Shown here: piece after piece, positions 11,901 to 22,000 of the stretch | How the letters are laid out: each line of letters opens with the position of its first letter | How positions within the stretch are numbered: position 1 is the first letter of the stretch | Origin: Pigoraptor chileana | Taxonomy: Eukaryota > Opisthokonta > Filasterea | NCBI GenBank assembly: GCA_943704495.1 | Contig: CALSCR010000633.1 | Coordinates: 1-35,037 of the forward strand | Length of the DNA: 35,037 nt | Direction of reading: 5' to 3' | Notes under the pieces: model-generated | Seen by the model: the letters and a program-made list of their open reading frames with translations, nothing else | What the model was told of the DNA's origin: nothing | The model's database searches: none | Program-made: the position numbers and the translations under genes

Positions 11901-14311
11901 ACGGCGTCGATCTCTCGGCCGACTTCCACACCTACGCCGTGGAGTGGACTCGGGACGGCATCACGTGGTTTCTGGACGACAAGCAGGTCCATTACGCGAG
12001 CCTGGTGCGCAACTTCTTCTCTGGCAAGGGAACGAGCCCGTACACCGCCGACCGACAGCCGTTTGACCAGCGCTTCCACATTCTGCTTAATCTCGCGGTT
12101 GCGGGCGGCTTCTTCAATGGATACCCTGCGTTCGATGCGGCGACGGCGTCAAAGACATGGACACAGCCATTCGTCGTTGATTATGTTCGCGTGTACCGTT
12201 TGGCACAATGCTTCAACGCAAAGCGTGACGGCGATGAGACTGACACTGATTGCGGCGGCACGAAATGCGCCCCGTGCTCGGGCCGGGTTGTTCCGCCGCC
12301 CGCAGCCACGTGCACCGATGGCCAGCAGAACGGCGATGAGACTGGGGTCGACTGTGGCGGGTCTAAGTGTAAGGCGTGCACGGCCGTCCCCGCCGCCGCC
12401 GATGCGCTGCTCTTTGCGGTGAATGGAGCGCTCTCGACGACCCGCGGTACGACCATTGTTCCTGTGCAGCTCGCCTCTTCCAACGGCGCAAACCGTGACG
12501 GTGCCATTCCGCCTGGGGCCGTATCGTTCGTCGCCACGGGGCTGTATGGTGACATGAAACCCTCGTCGTCTCTGTCCTTCAGTCTGTATGTGGACGCACT
12601 TCAGTCGATCGCGGTGGGTGTGCAGGCTGCAATGCAGTTCGACTTCAACGGTGACGGCATCTGGGATCGCACGGAAATATTCAAGTACTTCCCTACGGAC
12701 GCGGTGATGGGCTATGAGGAGTACACTGAGCGCGTTGGCGTGCTCAAGTCGACCGGGTCTCTCTATGCACCGCTACGCAACGGTGCCGTCCGTGTTTCGA
12801 TATGGACGGCGATTGGACGCGCGCCCGCACTCGTTGCGTCGGGCGATCCTCGGCTGCTTGCGTCGCGCGTGATTCTGCCGTACACCTTCAGTCCCGCTCC
12901 CAGTGCGCCCGCCGTGTGCCGCGCGAAGGCCGGGGCTGCCACCGGCCCCCTCTGCGACGCCCTCCGCTGGGCATGCGGCCAGATTGCGTGCTCAGCCGCG
13001 CGGTCTTCGTGCGACGCCGCCGTCATCCAGCGCAACGCAAACTACGCTTTCAACGAGTACTACCAGCGCGACAAGAAGATAGGGGCAACGTGCGATTTCT
13101 CGGGGACTGCTGAGCTGGTGACGGTTTCGGTGCAGCAGGTGACCGCCTTTGATGGCTACTTCCTGCGCTGCTCGCTATATGCGGACCTCGATGGAAATGG
13201 TGTTTTCGATGCGGACGAATTTTCCGCTGTGACGAACGAGCGCGGCGTCGCTTTCATTCCGCTGCCGTCGACGGTCGACGATGTCTCGATAGTGTTTGAC
13301 TCTGTTCAAGGGGCGGAATGCGTGGACATTATGACCGGACTGCGCCCCCTCATTCCCATTCGCACGCGGCGGCAGTGGCCCGTTGCAAATGTGCTCACGT
13401 CGGTGCTTGCTGCAATGTGCGAACGTGGCGACAACGAGACGTCTGCCGCACTCGCCATCGGAAAAGCCATCCTGGGAACTGAGAGCGTCGATGTGAGGGA
13501 GTATGACCCGATGGCTGCGAAGCATGCCGCTCACTTTGGCACATACACGGCACTGTACTCTGTGGTCGTGCAGTCGTATCTCGTTGGCGGTGCGGCGGGG
13601 AAGCTCTCTCGCAGGGATGCCTTCGAAGGCCAGGCTGGTGCAATGTCCGCGATCCTGGACAGAATCGCCGACGCCGTGGATAAGGCCGTCAGATCCGCAC
13701 AGCCCGCGCGCATACTAAACGACAAGGACTTTGTCGCTTCGCTCGTTTCCGCCGCCGTGGCGGGTGCCGGTGGGCAGATTTCTGACGCCGTCGCAAATGC
13801 AACGGCCGCCGCCAGCGTTCGTCTTGCGGAGTCGTTCACATTGGCTGCATCGAGCGCTGAGAATACGGACGCGGCGCTCAAGTCACTGGGCGCGTACGGC
13901 GTGGTCGGCCAGGACTATCTTGTTGGCCTCATGAAGGATCTTGTGGGCGGGAAGCTCTCTGCCGGCGACTTCCGCGCGAATACGACGGATGCGGCACTTG
14001 CGGAACAGCTGACCGCGGCGCAGGCGTCACTTCCCACGTACGGCTGCACTGACGTCAATGCCGCTAATTACGACGCGCGGGCCACTGCTTCGGATGGCAC
14101 GTGCTCGTATGGCTCCACGAAGTCATCATCCGGGGCTTCGTCCGCCCTTGCGATCGGGCTGGGCGTGGGCATTAGTGTGGCAGCCGCTGTCATTGGCGTG
14201 GCAGCATTTGTCGCCCTGCGTAAGCGGGGTGGTTCTGGACTTCGTCGTAAGGACCGCATGACCGAATCGAAGCACGAGCTGAACGAGCTGTCCTACAACA
14301 GGGATAACTAA
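4227..14311 (+). CDS. Giant surface protein: G8 + PbH1 (CEMIP/TMEM2/PKHD1L1-like) fused to GH16 glucanase, CBM43 and TM anchor
   Basis: Thirteen exons are inferred: 4227-4302, 4814-5016, 5248-5815, 6265-6751, 6947-7116, 7262-7391, 7555-7774, 8216-8295, 8571-8709, 9101-9228, 9533-9698, 9868-11543, 11701-14311. They sum to 6654 bases (2217 residues). Order: signal peptide (1-26), G8 domain (about 29-150), a PbH1 region carrying family motifs such as GRYPVHFH and EKGAWVRGG, a Ser/Pro linker, a GH16 domain (about 1241-1513) with the catalytic motif EIDIME (E1378, D1380, E1383), two Cys-rich DGxxNGDETxxDCGG motifs, a CBM43/X8 domain (about 1752-1825; NYAFNEYYQ), a GCTD...NYDA...DGTC motif (about 2129-2152), a transmembrane helix (about 2161-2187) and a basic cytoplasmic tail. 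GH16 plus CBM43 predicts cleavage and binding of beta-1,3-glucan at the cell surface. G8/PbH1 relatives act in hyaluronan turnover; the substrate here is unknown. The exon 7/8 junction is the least certain. Confidence 0.85.
5816..6264 (+). repeat. TG microsatellite and minisatellite filling intron 3
   Basis: This intron of the surface-protein gene holds an uninterrupted (GT)n run of about 75 bp (5867-5941). It is followed by repeats of GTGTGTCG and GTGTGGGT units to about 6075. Apparent His-Thr or Cys-Val frames across it on both strands are repeat translations. The flanking exons rejoin in frame to give the family motif NMGQ...GRYPVHFH, which shows the repeat is spliced out. Confidence 0.85.
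10574..11085 (+). other. Duplicated domain, copy A, before GH16
   Basis: Inside exon 12 (about residues 1025-1196) lies a beta-rich segment with [20 protein letters not shown] followed by [13 protein letters not shown] second copy with the same landmarks lies after the GH16 domain. The D-x-D-G-D-G-x-x-D core resembles a calcium-binding loop. I have seen similar modules beside glucanases but cannot name the family with certainty. Confidence 0.6.
12412..12890 (+). other. Duplicated domain, copy B, after GH16
   Basis: This region (about residues 1586-1745) repeats copy A with [20 protein letters not shown] and [11 protein letters not shown]. The pair therefore brackets the catalytic domain. The likely role is glucan binding or structural spacing, by inference. 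Confidence 0.6.
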
Positions 14312-15553
14312 ACACGCCTGAAATGACCAACTGAAGTCGATTTCCGAGAGTCCATCCGCTGGAGAGTGACTGTGACGCAGACTGTGTATGTCATTTTGGT
14401 CGTCCGGCGGCTGGTCGGAAATAAACTGTAAGCGTGTGATGTTCTACGCAAATTCGGTCAGTGTCACGGTCTTCCTCTCATTTATTTAGAGATGCATCTG
14501 GCCTAGAGCGAGGGGGGCGATTGTCGAGGCGACCCCGAGTGTGTGCACATGAAATATCAGTCTGCTCAATATTCTTCAGCGAGCAATTATGGAATTATTA
14601 TAAGTCACAGTGTTAACAACATCATGGTCATCAGTTCGTTCTATTTCATACTGTAGCACTGCAGGTGAGCTGTCTCCCCTGGCATCGATATCGAATATCA
14701 ATGAAAAGCTGTGAAAATGAAAACAATAGGTAGCTGTTAGACATACTCCGAATGCGGACGGAATCCATATCGGAGAGCCGGGGAGCCAGTCCGATTGGTG
14801 GATGCGGCACCAGCCCGGTAGTAGGCACATGTTCACCAGTAATGAGGACGGCTGTCGACGGCCATGCCACTTGAACTTCGTCGTTACCTCACGTGGGATG
14901 GACCATCCGATGCAGTGGAAGTGCACTTAGACAGCTCATACACGACCACATCCACGCCGTACAGTATGCAGGCCGAGTCTTCTCGCTTCTCAGTCAGCAC
15001 TGCTGAACTGAAAGATGCATCACTCACAGACCTTATCGTGGACGCCGGGTATGCGACTGATACTGTGCTCGCACACTGAAGCTTCCGTCACGTGCGTCGA
15101 CAGGCAGTGCATTTTTGGCGATTGCAATCACGACGAACTGAGGTAACTGCTTACCACAGTCCGCCGCTTCAGTCGGCTGACGTTTCAGTGGCACTGACCA
15201 GGCCACGCCCCCTGTTACGTCTATTTGGTCTGCGCGCGAGTGCTGTCATGCAGTGAGACCGGCGCCTTCAGACTGGTCCGAATGCATGTCGACGTGGTCT
15301 TGTATGGTGTACTGTGAGCCGTGTTACACGCATTACACGATGACTAATATGCACTTTCAGAGTCCGGTGGGACTGGCCAACCCTAGTCTAACCCTAGCCT
15401 GAGTGACGCTATCAGTTGGGAGTGACAGTAGTGACTGGCAGCGAATTGGCTCCAGGCGGCCCAGTCCAGTCTGATCCGAGGATCCAACGTGCTGTGACCA
15501 TAAAATGCCATTCCAAGACTCAGACTCCTTTGTTGGATATCACGCGACACACA
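14312..15553. other. Intergenic interval between two plus-strand genes
   Basis: Besides the AATAAA, nothing recognisable is present. A minus-strand frame at 14576-14926 (116 codons) and a plus-strand frame at 14864-15079 overlap and show no known motif. I treat them as chance frames. The DNAJC8 promoter must lie in the right part; no TATA box is obvious. Confidence 0.4.
14420..14425 (+). promoter_or_regulatory. Candidate polyadenylation signal
   Basis: AATAAA lies about 110 bases after the stop codon of the surface-protein gene, a usual distance for 3' end formation in many eukaryotes. Signal use in this organism is unknown. Confidence 0.4.
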
Positions 15554-18098
15554 ATGGAGGAAGCAGCATTCGTCCTCCCGGACGACACACTGCTATCTGC
15601 ATTCCTGAGCGATGTGGCCTCAGTGGAGCCGGACGGGAAGCAGACTCAGCCTGCAGCCACGGGCGGATGGCAGGCCGATGCCTTTCAGCCGACACAGGCT
15701 TCCATCGAAACCACACCCACCCCCGCACCTGTCCAGACAACACCCGCCGTTCCCCCGCAGGCCGCATCCAATCCGCATGCAAATGCCGGCTTTGTGTGGA
15801 CCTCTGAGTCTCAGATCACGCGCATCTTGCGTCCGGGTGCTGCATACAGAAATCTCAATCCATTCGACGTGCTGCTCATTTCGCACAACGCCCTTCAGGA
15901 TGACGTCAAGAAACAATACAGAAAGGCAAGGGCGTGTGCAGATACAATTTGTGCGTGATAGCACGACACATGTGTGCTGATCATTGCCTGTAACTTGTTG
16001 CAATCGCACCTTTGCGCAGTTGTCGATCCTTGTCCACCCCGATAAAAATGCGAACAATCCCAGGGCGCACGATGCATTTGAAGGTAAGACGGTCTTGCGT
16101 GATCTAGTGATGCGTGGAATGGAAATCAATAGCAACTCTTAACTTTGTGTTCAATAGCAATGAGCGCGCTCGCGTTGTGTATATGAGTGTGCAATGGATG
16201 GGTGTCCTTATGCGTAGGGCCGGCAGATGTGTGTGTGGTGTATCCATGGAGTGTGGTTTGCGTGTACGTGCACTTGTTTGCTTGATCTGTGTATGCGGTA
16301 GGATGTATGTATGGTGTGGTTTGTGTGTGTGTGTGTGTGCATGTGTGTGCGTGCGTGTGTTTGTTTGCTTGATCTGTGTATGCGGTAGGATGTTTGTGTG
16401 GTATGGTGTGTGTATGTATGTGTGCGTGTGTTTGTTTGCTTGATCTGTGTATGCGGTAGGATGTTTGTGTGGTATGGTGTGTGTGTGTGTGTGTGCGTGT
16501 GTTTGTTTGCTTGATCTGTGTATGCGGTAGGATCTTTGTGTGGTATGGTGTGTGTGTGTGTGTGTGCGTGTGTTTGTTTGCTTGATCTGTGTATGCGGTA
16601 GGATGTTTGTGTGGTATGGTGTGTGTGTGTGCGTGTGCGTGTGTTTGTGCTGGGTGTTGGGTGTTGCCATATCAGTGGAAATTCAATCTTATGAAGTTGG
16701 TCCCTCTGTGCAACACAGCTGTCAACAAGGCATACAAAATGCTCGAGAACGAGGAGTCGAGGGAAAAGTGAGCGCACGCATCAATTCTCATCATTCTGTG
16801 GGATGCATAGTTGTGTTGAAAGTATTATAAGCATTTTAATGTGCTTTTTTCGGATGTTGTATGAGTGTGGCTTGTGCACTTTGTGCGTGTATGCATATTG
16901 GGGTGTCCAATCCAACGTTCTTGAACGTCGTGTCCTCGCTATTTCAGTCCATCTCCAAAACTTGTGTGCAATCTCCTGTATCCGAGTGTGCATATGTGCG
17001 TCGACTGTGTGTCGTCGTGCACCTGGTTCCGTATTTTCGTATTTTCGCGTGCATTTATTTGAGCACGCCATTTATGAGTGAGCGAGAGTGTGTGTGTGCG
17101 CTTATGTCGGCCTGTGTTGTGTCTTTTCTTTTGGTTCTTGTTTATTTCTGCAATGTGTTTGTGCGTGTATTCACTTTGCAATGCGTGTGTGTGTGGACTT
17201 ACGCGCATGCATTTAAATTCCATGAATCTGCAGATGCGAGAGGCTTGTGAATGACGCACGAGGCCGTCTGGACAATGAGCTCGCGTTGAAACGCCGCGCC
17301 GTTGCACGCGACCGCAATCTTGTCTTCAATGGCAAGATGCCATCTGCCGGTGAGGATGATCCGATGAAGGTGCAGTGCCTCGTCGATGAGGACCGACACC
17401 CGGACGAATACGAAAAGAAGCTCCGTATTATGATTTGCAAGGCATTTGCTGACCTGGAGCAGAGGTGGGATATATGTATTATTTATTTTTTTGGAGGGGG
17501 GGGGGTTGTATATATGTATGGGTGTGTGTGTGCTCGTGTGCTGTTTATAGCATTTGTGCAGGTGTATGTGTGACCTGAGAAATCTTATGTTGGCTGGTGC
17601 ATCCATTTGCAATCGTCCGATATAAACGCGTGTGTCCCCACGCCCATGCACACGCACCATGCCACTTCGACATGTAACAACAGGCGCCGTGAGCTTGACA
17701 TTCGGGAGGCCACTCTCCGCAAGCGCAAGCGTGAACAGGAAATAGAGGAGGAGGAGAAGCGCAAGAAGGCGGCGGACCACAAGAAGGACTGGGAAGAAAC
17801 ACGCACACAGCGCGTCTCATCGTGGCGCGATTTCGCAGCGGGCAAATCCAAGTACGTTTTGTGTCATTCGCATCCATGTTCCACAGACAGTGCCATGATT
17901 GCACTCTGCGCCGTACTTTGTACTTTCGCATGATAGGTTCCACGCGCACAATGCGAAAGACGGTCACACACCCATCTGACATGAGCCCGACATATCTGTT
18001 CTGGCGAACGTGCATCATTTTGCAATCACACCAGGAAATCATCGGGGCCGCTCAAGCCACCCTCTCTAAGAACCGAAGCGCGCACACTCCCGAAATGA
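15554..18098 (+). CDS. DNAJC8: DNAJC8-type J-domain protein (spliceosome-associated)
   Basis: Six exons in phase: 15554-15925, 16020-16083, 16719-16767, 17234-17464, 17684-17851, 18035-18098, giving 948 bases (315 residues; human DNAJC8 is about 253). The N-terminal ~100 residues are Pro/Thr-rich and not conserved. The J domain starts at LNPFDVL (about residue 102) with the HPD triad at 130-132. It is followed by the family pattern EDDP, then a charged helix KRKREQEIEEEEKRKK and the SSWRDF motif near the C-terminus, which together identify DNAJC8 rather than a generic DnaJ. The family associates with spliceosomes and recruits Hsp70 in the nucleus. The first intron uses a GC donor (AAG then GCAAGG). 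The ATG at 15554 is the only in-frame ATG found upstream of the J domain. Confidence 0.88.
16270..16650 (+). repeat. ~71-bp minisatellite in DNAJC8 intron 2
   Basis: Five copies of a unit with the core TTGCTTGATCTGTGTATGCG begin near 16279, 16367, 16438, 16509 and 16579. The period is about 70-71 bp apart from the first, longer step. The units are joined by variable TG runs. All lie within the intron 16084-16718. Confidence 0.85.
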
Positions 18099-19039
18099 AC
18101 CGATATTTTGAGCGCATCCTTGCATCTTAGCCCTTCAGTATTCAGACCGTGGCGTACCTTCTGCGCTATGACGGCGTGACATACGCTTTGAAAATCACGT
18201 TGGCGAAATCGGCTTGATCAAAGAAGCGCATCGAATGACGAAGATTAAGTTCGTGTCGCTTTTTGACACGAGCGGCGTGGGCTGTGGTAGAACGACAGAA
18301 TGATGCATTCTCCGCAATGGGCCGCCAGTAGACGGCCTGATCATAATTTGTGCGCCGTATTTGTGGTCATTGACTGGTGCGTAAGAATGAATGAGACGAG
18401 TACATTGTCTAACAAGGGACTTGCAATCCAGTACGCTGCAATGACGGTCGGCGCGCACAAGTCAGTTTGTACTGATCTGCCGCTCGGTCTGTCATGCACA
18501 ATATCACTAACATCTCTAAATCGATTATGCCGCATGATTACATATGGTGTGCACACAGCTGCACATGACAAATAATTAAGTTACTACTGAGATTCATAAA
18601 TTTCAGCCGCAATGTTCTGTGTGCGAAACCATTACGCAACGGCACATAAGCGGGACACATAAATGTGCCGAATGCGGAAACCAGTCACCGACAGCGTCAG
18701 CCTTCAAACTCGCCAGTTTAGTGAGGCGGCGGAGGCACCATAATACGTGCCGCGGGTACCTACTGAATCTGATAACGGACAATTGGCTGCAAAGAGAGCT
18801 GTAATCCTTCACGACGCAGCACGTGCTCGAAATCTGGCAGTCGACGCACAATGCACTCGCTCGTGCACTCTGACTAGTGTAATAACACGTTGGGCGGCGG
18901 ACTGATTAAAAGCACGCGCCACCCTCACAATTGAAAAGAATACAGTACGTATATATATATATATATATTCGGCGAGCCCGCACTGCTGCAGCACCAGACG
19001 TGTCATAGGTTACACAGTCGCCGCTACACTGCCGGGCAG
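18099..19039. other. Intergenic interval between convergent genes, with (AT)n
   Basis: This lies between the DNAJC8 stop (plus strand) and the stop of the minus-strand fusion gene, so it must hold both 3' ends. It contains an (AT)n run of about 20 bp at 18950-18969. No coding feature was recognised. Confidence 0.5.
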
Positions 19040-22000
19040 TCATACACGCCCCCTAATGCGACCGGAGTTGGCGCCACCAGCAATCGCGCCCTCCTGCACT
19101 TTCATATCGCAGCTGATGCCCTCGTATCCCTCCTCACAAATGCATCCTAGAACAGAGTGACAGCGACCGTGGCTCGAGCATTCACGCAGGCCCGCGATTT
19201 CACGCCACAGCGTCGAAAAATCGTTCGCCTGTGCTGTCCACGGCTTCTGGCGGCCACTAAAGTGAAGCAGCTTTGCCTTCGTCATGAGGTCCTTGTTTAC
19301 ATCGTCCGAACGTCGCCAACCAAGACCGTCAAAATTCCATTCCCTGGGGAGCTCCGTCCAGCGCCCAGCCATGGACAGCAGCAGAACGGGTTGCGATCCA
19401 AACGACCACAGTCGCTCCCGCGCATTTGAATCAATCCAGTATTCCGCCTCTGCTGTCACGTTGAGTGCCTGCCAACGGCCGAGGTCGACGGCGTACACGC
19501 CTGCGTTGAAGGTGGCGTCATCATCCCGATAGGTCCGGTTGAAGCGCTTTTCGAGCTTGGTGCGCACCAAATCCTGATGAAACAAGTGCCCAAAAACGTT
19601 AAAATGGTGCGTTGTAATGTATGCGGTGCAAATCGAAATGTGTACCTTCTTTCTTACAAACAAAAGCGTTAGCATCAGTAAATCACACACTACTCACACT
19701 TTTCTGTCCAAACAGAGTACCGTAGGTAGGTGATTCGCGCTTGACAGCGGCGAAGAGTGTGGGCATCGACTGAACCACCTGCCAAAGCCCCACAATGTCC
19801 CCGCGCACAACAACATCCGCGTCGAGATAAATAGCCTTGGTCACAAACGGAAACATTCGCGCAAAGTAGAATCGAGCCAAGTTGGCGTCGCTTGCGAGAT
19901 TTCCAAAGACAGACTTGGCGCCATGCACAGTGAGAGCATGCTTAGCGTGCACGCGGGCGTTGAAGTGCCTCAGCTCGATAATGTCCTTCCCCTCCTCATC
20001 GTATTTAGCAATTCCGTAGCACTCGAGCATTCGCTCAAACGGAATCGTATTCTTAAGGCCGTCATTTGCGAGTGCAATGTGGAAACGAACGCGCGAGGGA
20101 TCAGGGGTGTTGCGGCGCACAGACTCGATGACCGCGAGGAGCCCCTTGTAGTGCTCGGGGTCACCCGCAAGTAAAATATCGACAACCTGCCCCTTCTTCC
20201 ACTTTCCACCCTTCCCACGTGATCCAAGCGGAAGGCGTCCACCGGTACCATCCGCGGCCGCTTCAGGAGGGGCGGCAGCGATAGCATCAACCGCAGCAGC
20301 CGCATCGCCACCGACACCGCTCTCTCCATTGCTATCGGCGTGTTTATCTCTCTTCTGAGCGTCCACAATGCGATGCTCCCGTGATATACGTGTCAGCTGC
20401 TGTTGGTACATGTGGTCGTCAATCAGCTTCGGCCGCCGATCCATTGCAACTTGAACATTAACAAGCCACGGCGGTCGCATCTTGCTCGCATTCATATCAT
20501 AGTCGGCCTCTGCTGGTTTCTCATCGATCCGTGCAACATAATTCAGCACAGCGGGGGGCTCGGGATCGTCCGTCGTGAAACTGTCGCTCTCAATTGCCTC
20601 GAGTACAGAGCGACAATGGCGGCCGTCGCCAGTGAATCCGGGGAGGCATTGACACTCGAACAGACCCTCCGGAACGTACATGCAACGTGCACGATGGTGA
20701 CAGTCGTGGGATCCGGCGGCGCAGTGATCGACATCTGGTGTGCCAGGCCACAGGAAAATGGTCGTGATCAGCATATTAAAACGTAAGTCCAACGATTACA
20801 CGATATTGTTTGTTGTTTTTCGCTGTCGTCTCATGATAAACCCATGGTGTTAGATCTGATTGGCCACTGACAGACAAACTGGTCAGAGCCATGTCACAAA
20901 GTAATAATGTTGTAAAAGAGCCAAGCGGTGCCGGACACTCACGGGCAATGTAGAATCCCTCGGTGACATTGCCAGTCCATTGTTTCCACTCCGATCGCGG
21001 GGTCCCAACAACAGTCTTGAGCCGTCCGTTTGTGTTGAATGCGCCACAGTCGGGCGTGCTGTCGCAGAGTGCCTTGAGCTGCGGGATGTTCCTCTCGAGT
21101 CCATCGGCGTGCTTGAGGTCATATCCGGGAGAGTCCAGGAACGGTATGAATGTGTAGCTGTGCGGTAATGGGAACCGTACAATCAGACACGTGAGCTGGT
21201 TATGCGCGGCCATGGCGCTAAGAGGACAAACAAGACATGCCACAGTGATGCGGAATATGAACAGTCGTGTCGTTTCGCAGAAGGGCAAAGAAAAGAAAGA
21301 AAGACAGGCCCACATCACGTCCTTCAAAAAACACAAGGCGACACCTACTTCCGTGGCGGTAGAGGTGTTTTGAGAAATGGTCGCACTCGCTCCAGAACAG
21401 TTGGGTCGGTCGGCAGCCCATCAGTGTCGAAAAGGGGTGTGCACGATATTCCATTGCCAACATAGCCATCTTTGCAAACACATCGAAACTTTGCAGGACC
21501 GACGTGCATGCATTGTGAACGCTCGTGGCATGCATGGATGTCGCGCTCGCATGGGTTAATATCTGGAGAACCGGTTACGAAAAGGAATACGAGACACACG
21601 GCGGATTTGTGTGAGTCAGAGGGGTCAGGATTAGTCCAGCCGACAAACGCAACGCATGGGCCCGGCATCAGAGCTCGCAACAGCGCCGGATTTACATATA
21701 TGACTTCTGAAAGAATCGGTGCAATGAGTCTACCGATATTCAGACTGTCACTCGAACGAACACAATATCGAAAACTATTATTGGATGTAGTCTCAATTGG
21801 TGATTATAGTCGACGGCCACAATCAAACCTGCGACATATAAGCCTCCCATCCCGGACGAGTTGTATGACCTCCATTTGGCCTGCGACTGGACATTGATCT
21901 TGAGGAGGCCGTCCGTATTGAACGCCACACACATCGGTATGGCGTCACACATCCGCTGCATCTCAACGGGATTACGCGCGTGGCGGATGCTTTGGATGAC

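Noticed and set aside
11726-12555. Long minus-strand frames opposite the GH16 exon
   Set aside because: They are shadows of the GC-rich coding exon, whose plus frame carries the GH16 catalytic motif.
14576-14926. Minus-strand frame of 116 codons in the intergenic region
   Set aside because: No known motif, no good family pattern, and it overlaps a competing frame on the other strand.
16270-16650. Regularly spaced repeats that might suggest a CRISPR array
   Set aside because: The units are head-to-tail with TG-run spacers rather than unique spacers, in a eukaryotic intron.
16104-16777. Minus-strand frames of 188-189 codons rich in THTH and KQTN repeats
   Set aside because: They are translations of the intronic minisatellite in the DNAJC8 gene, with no independent coding signal.
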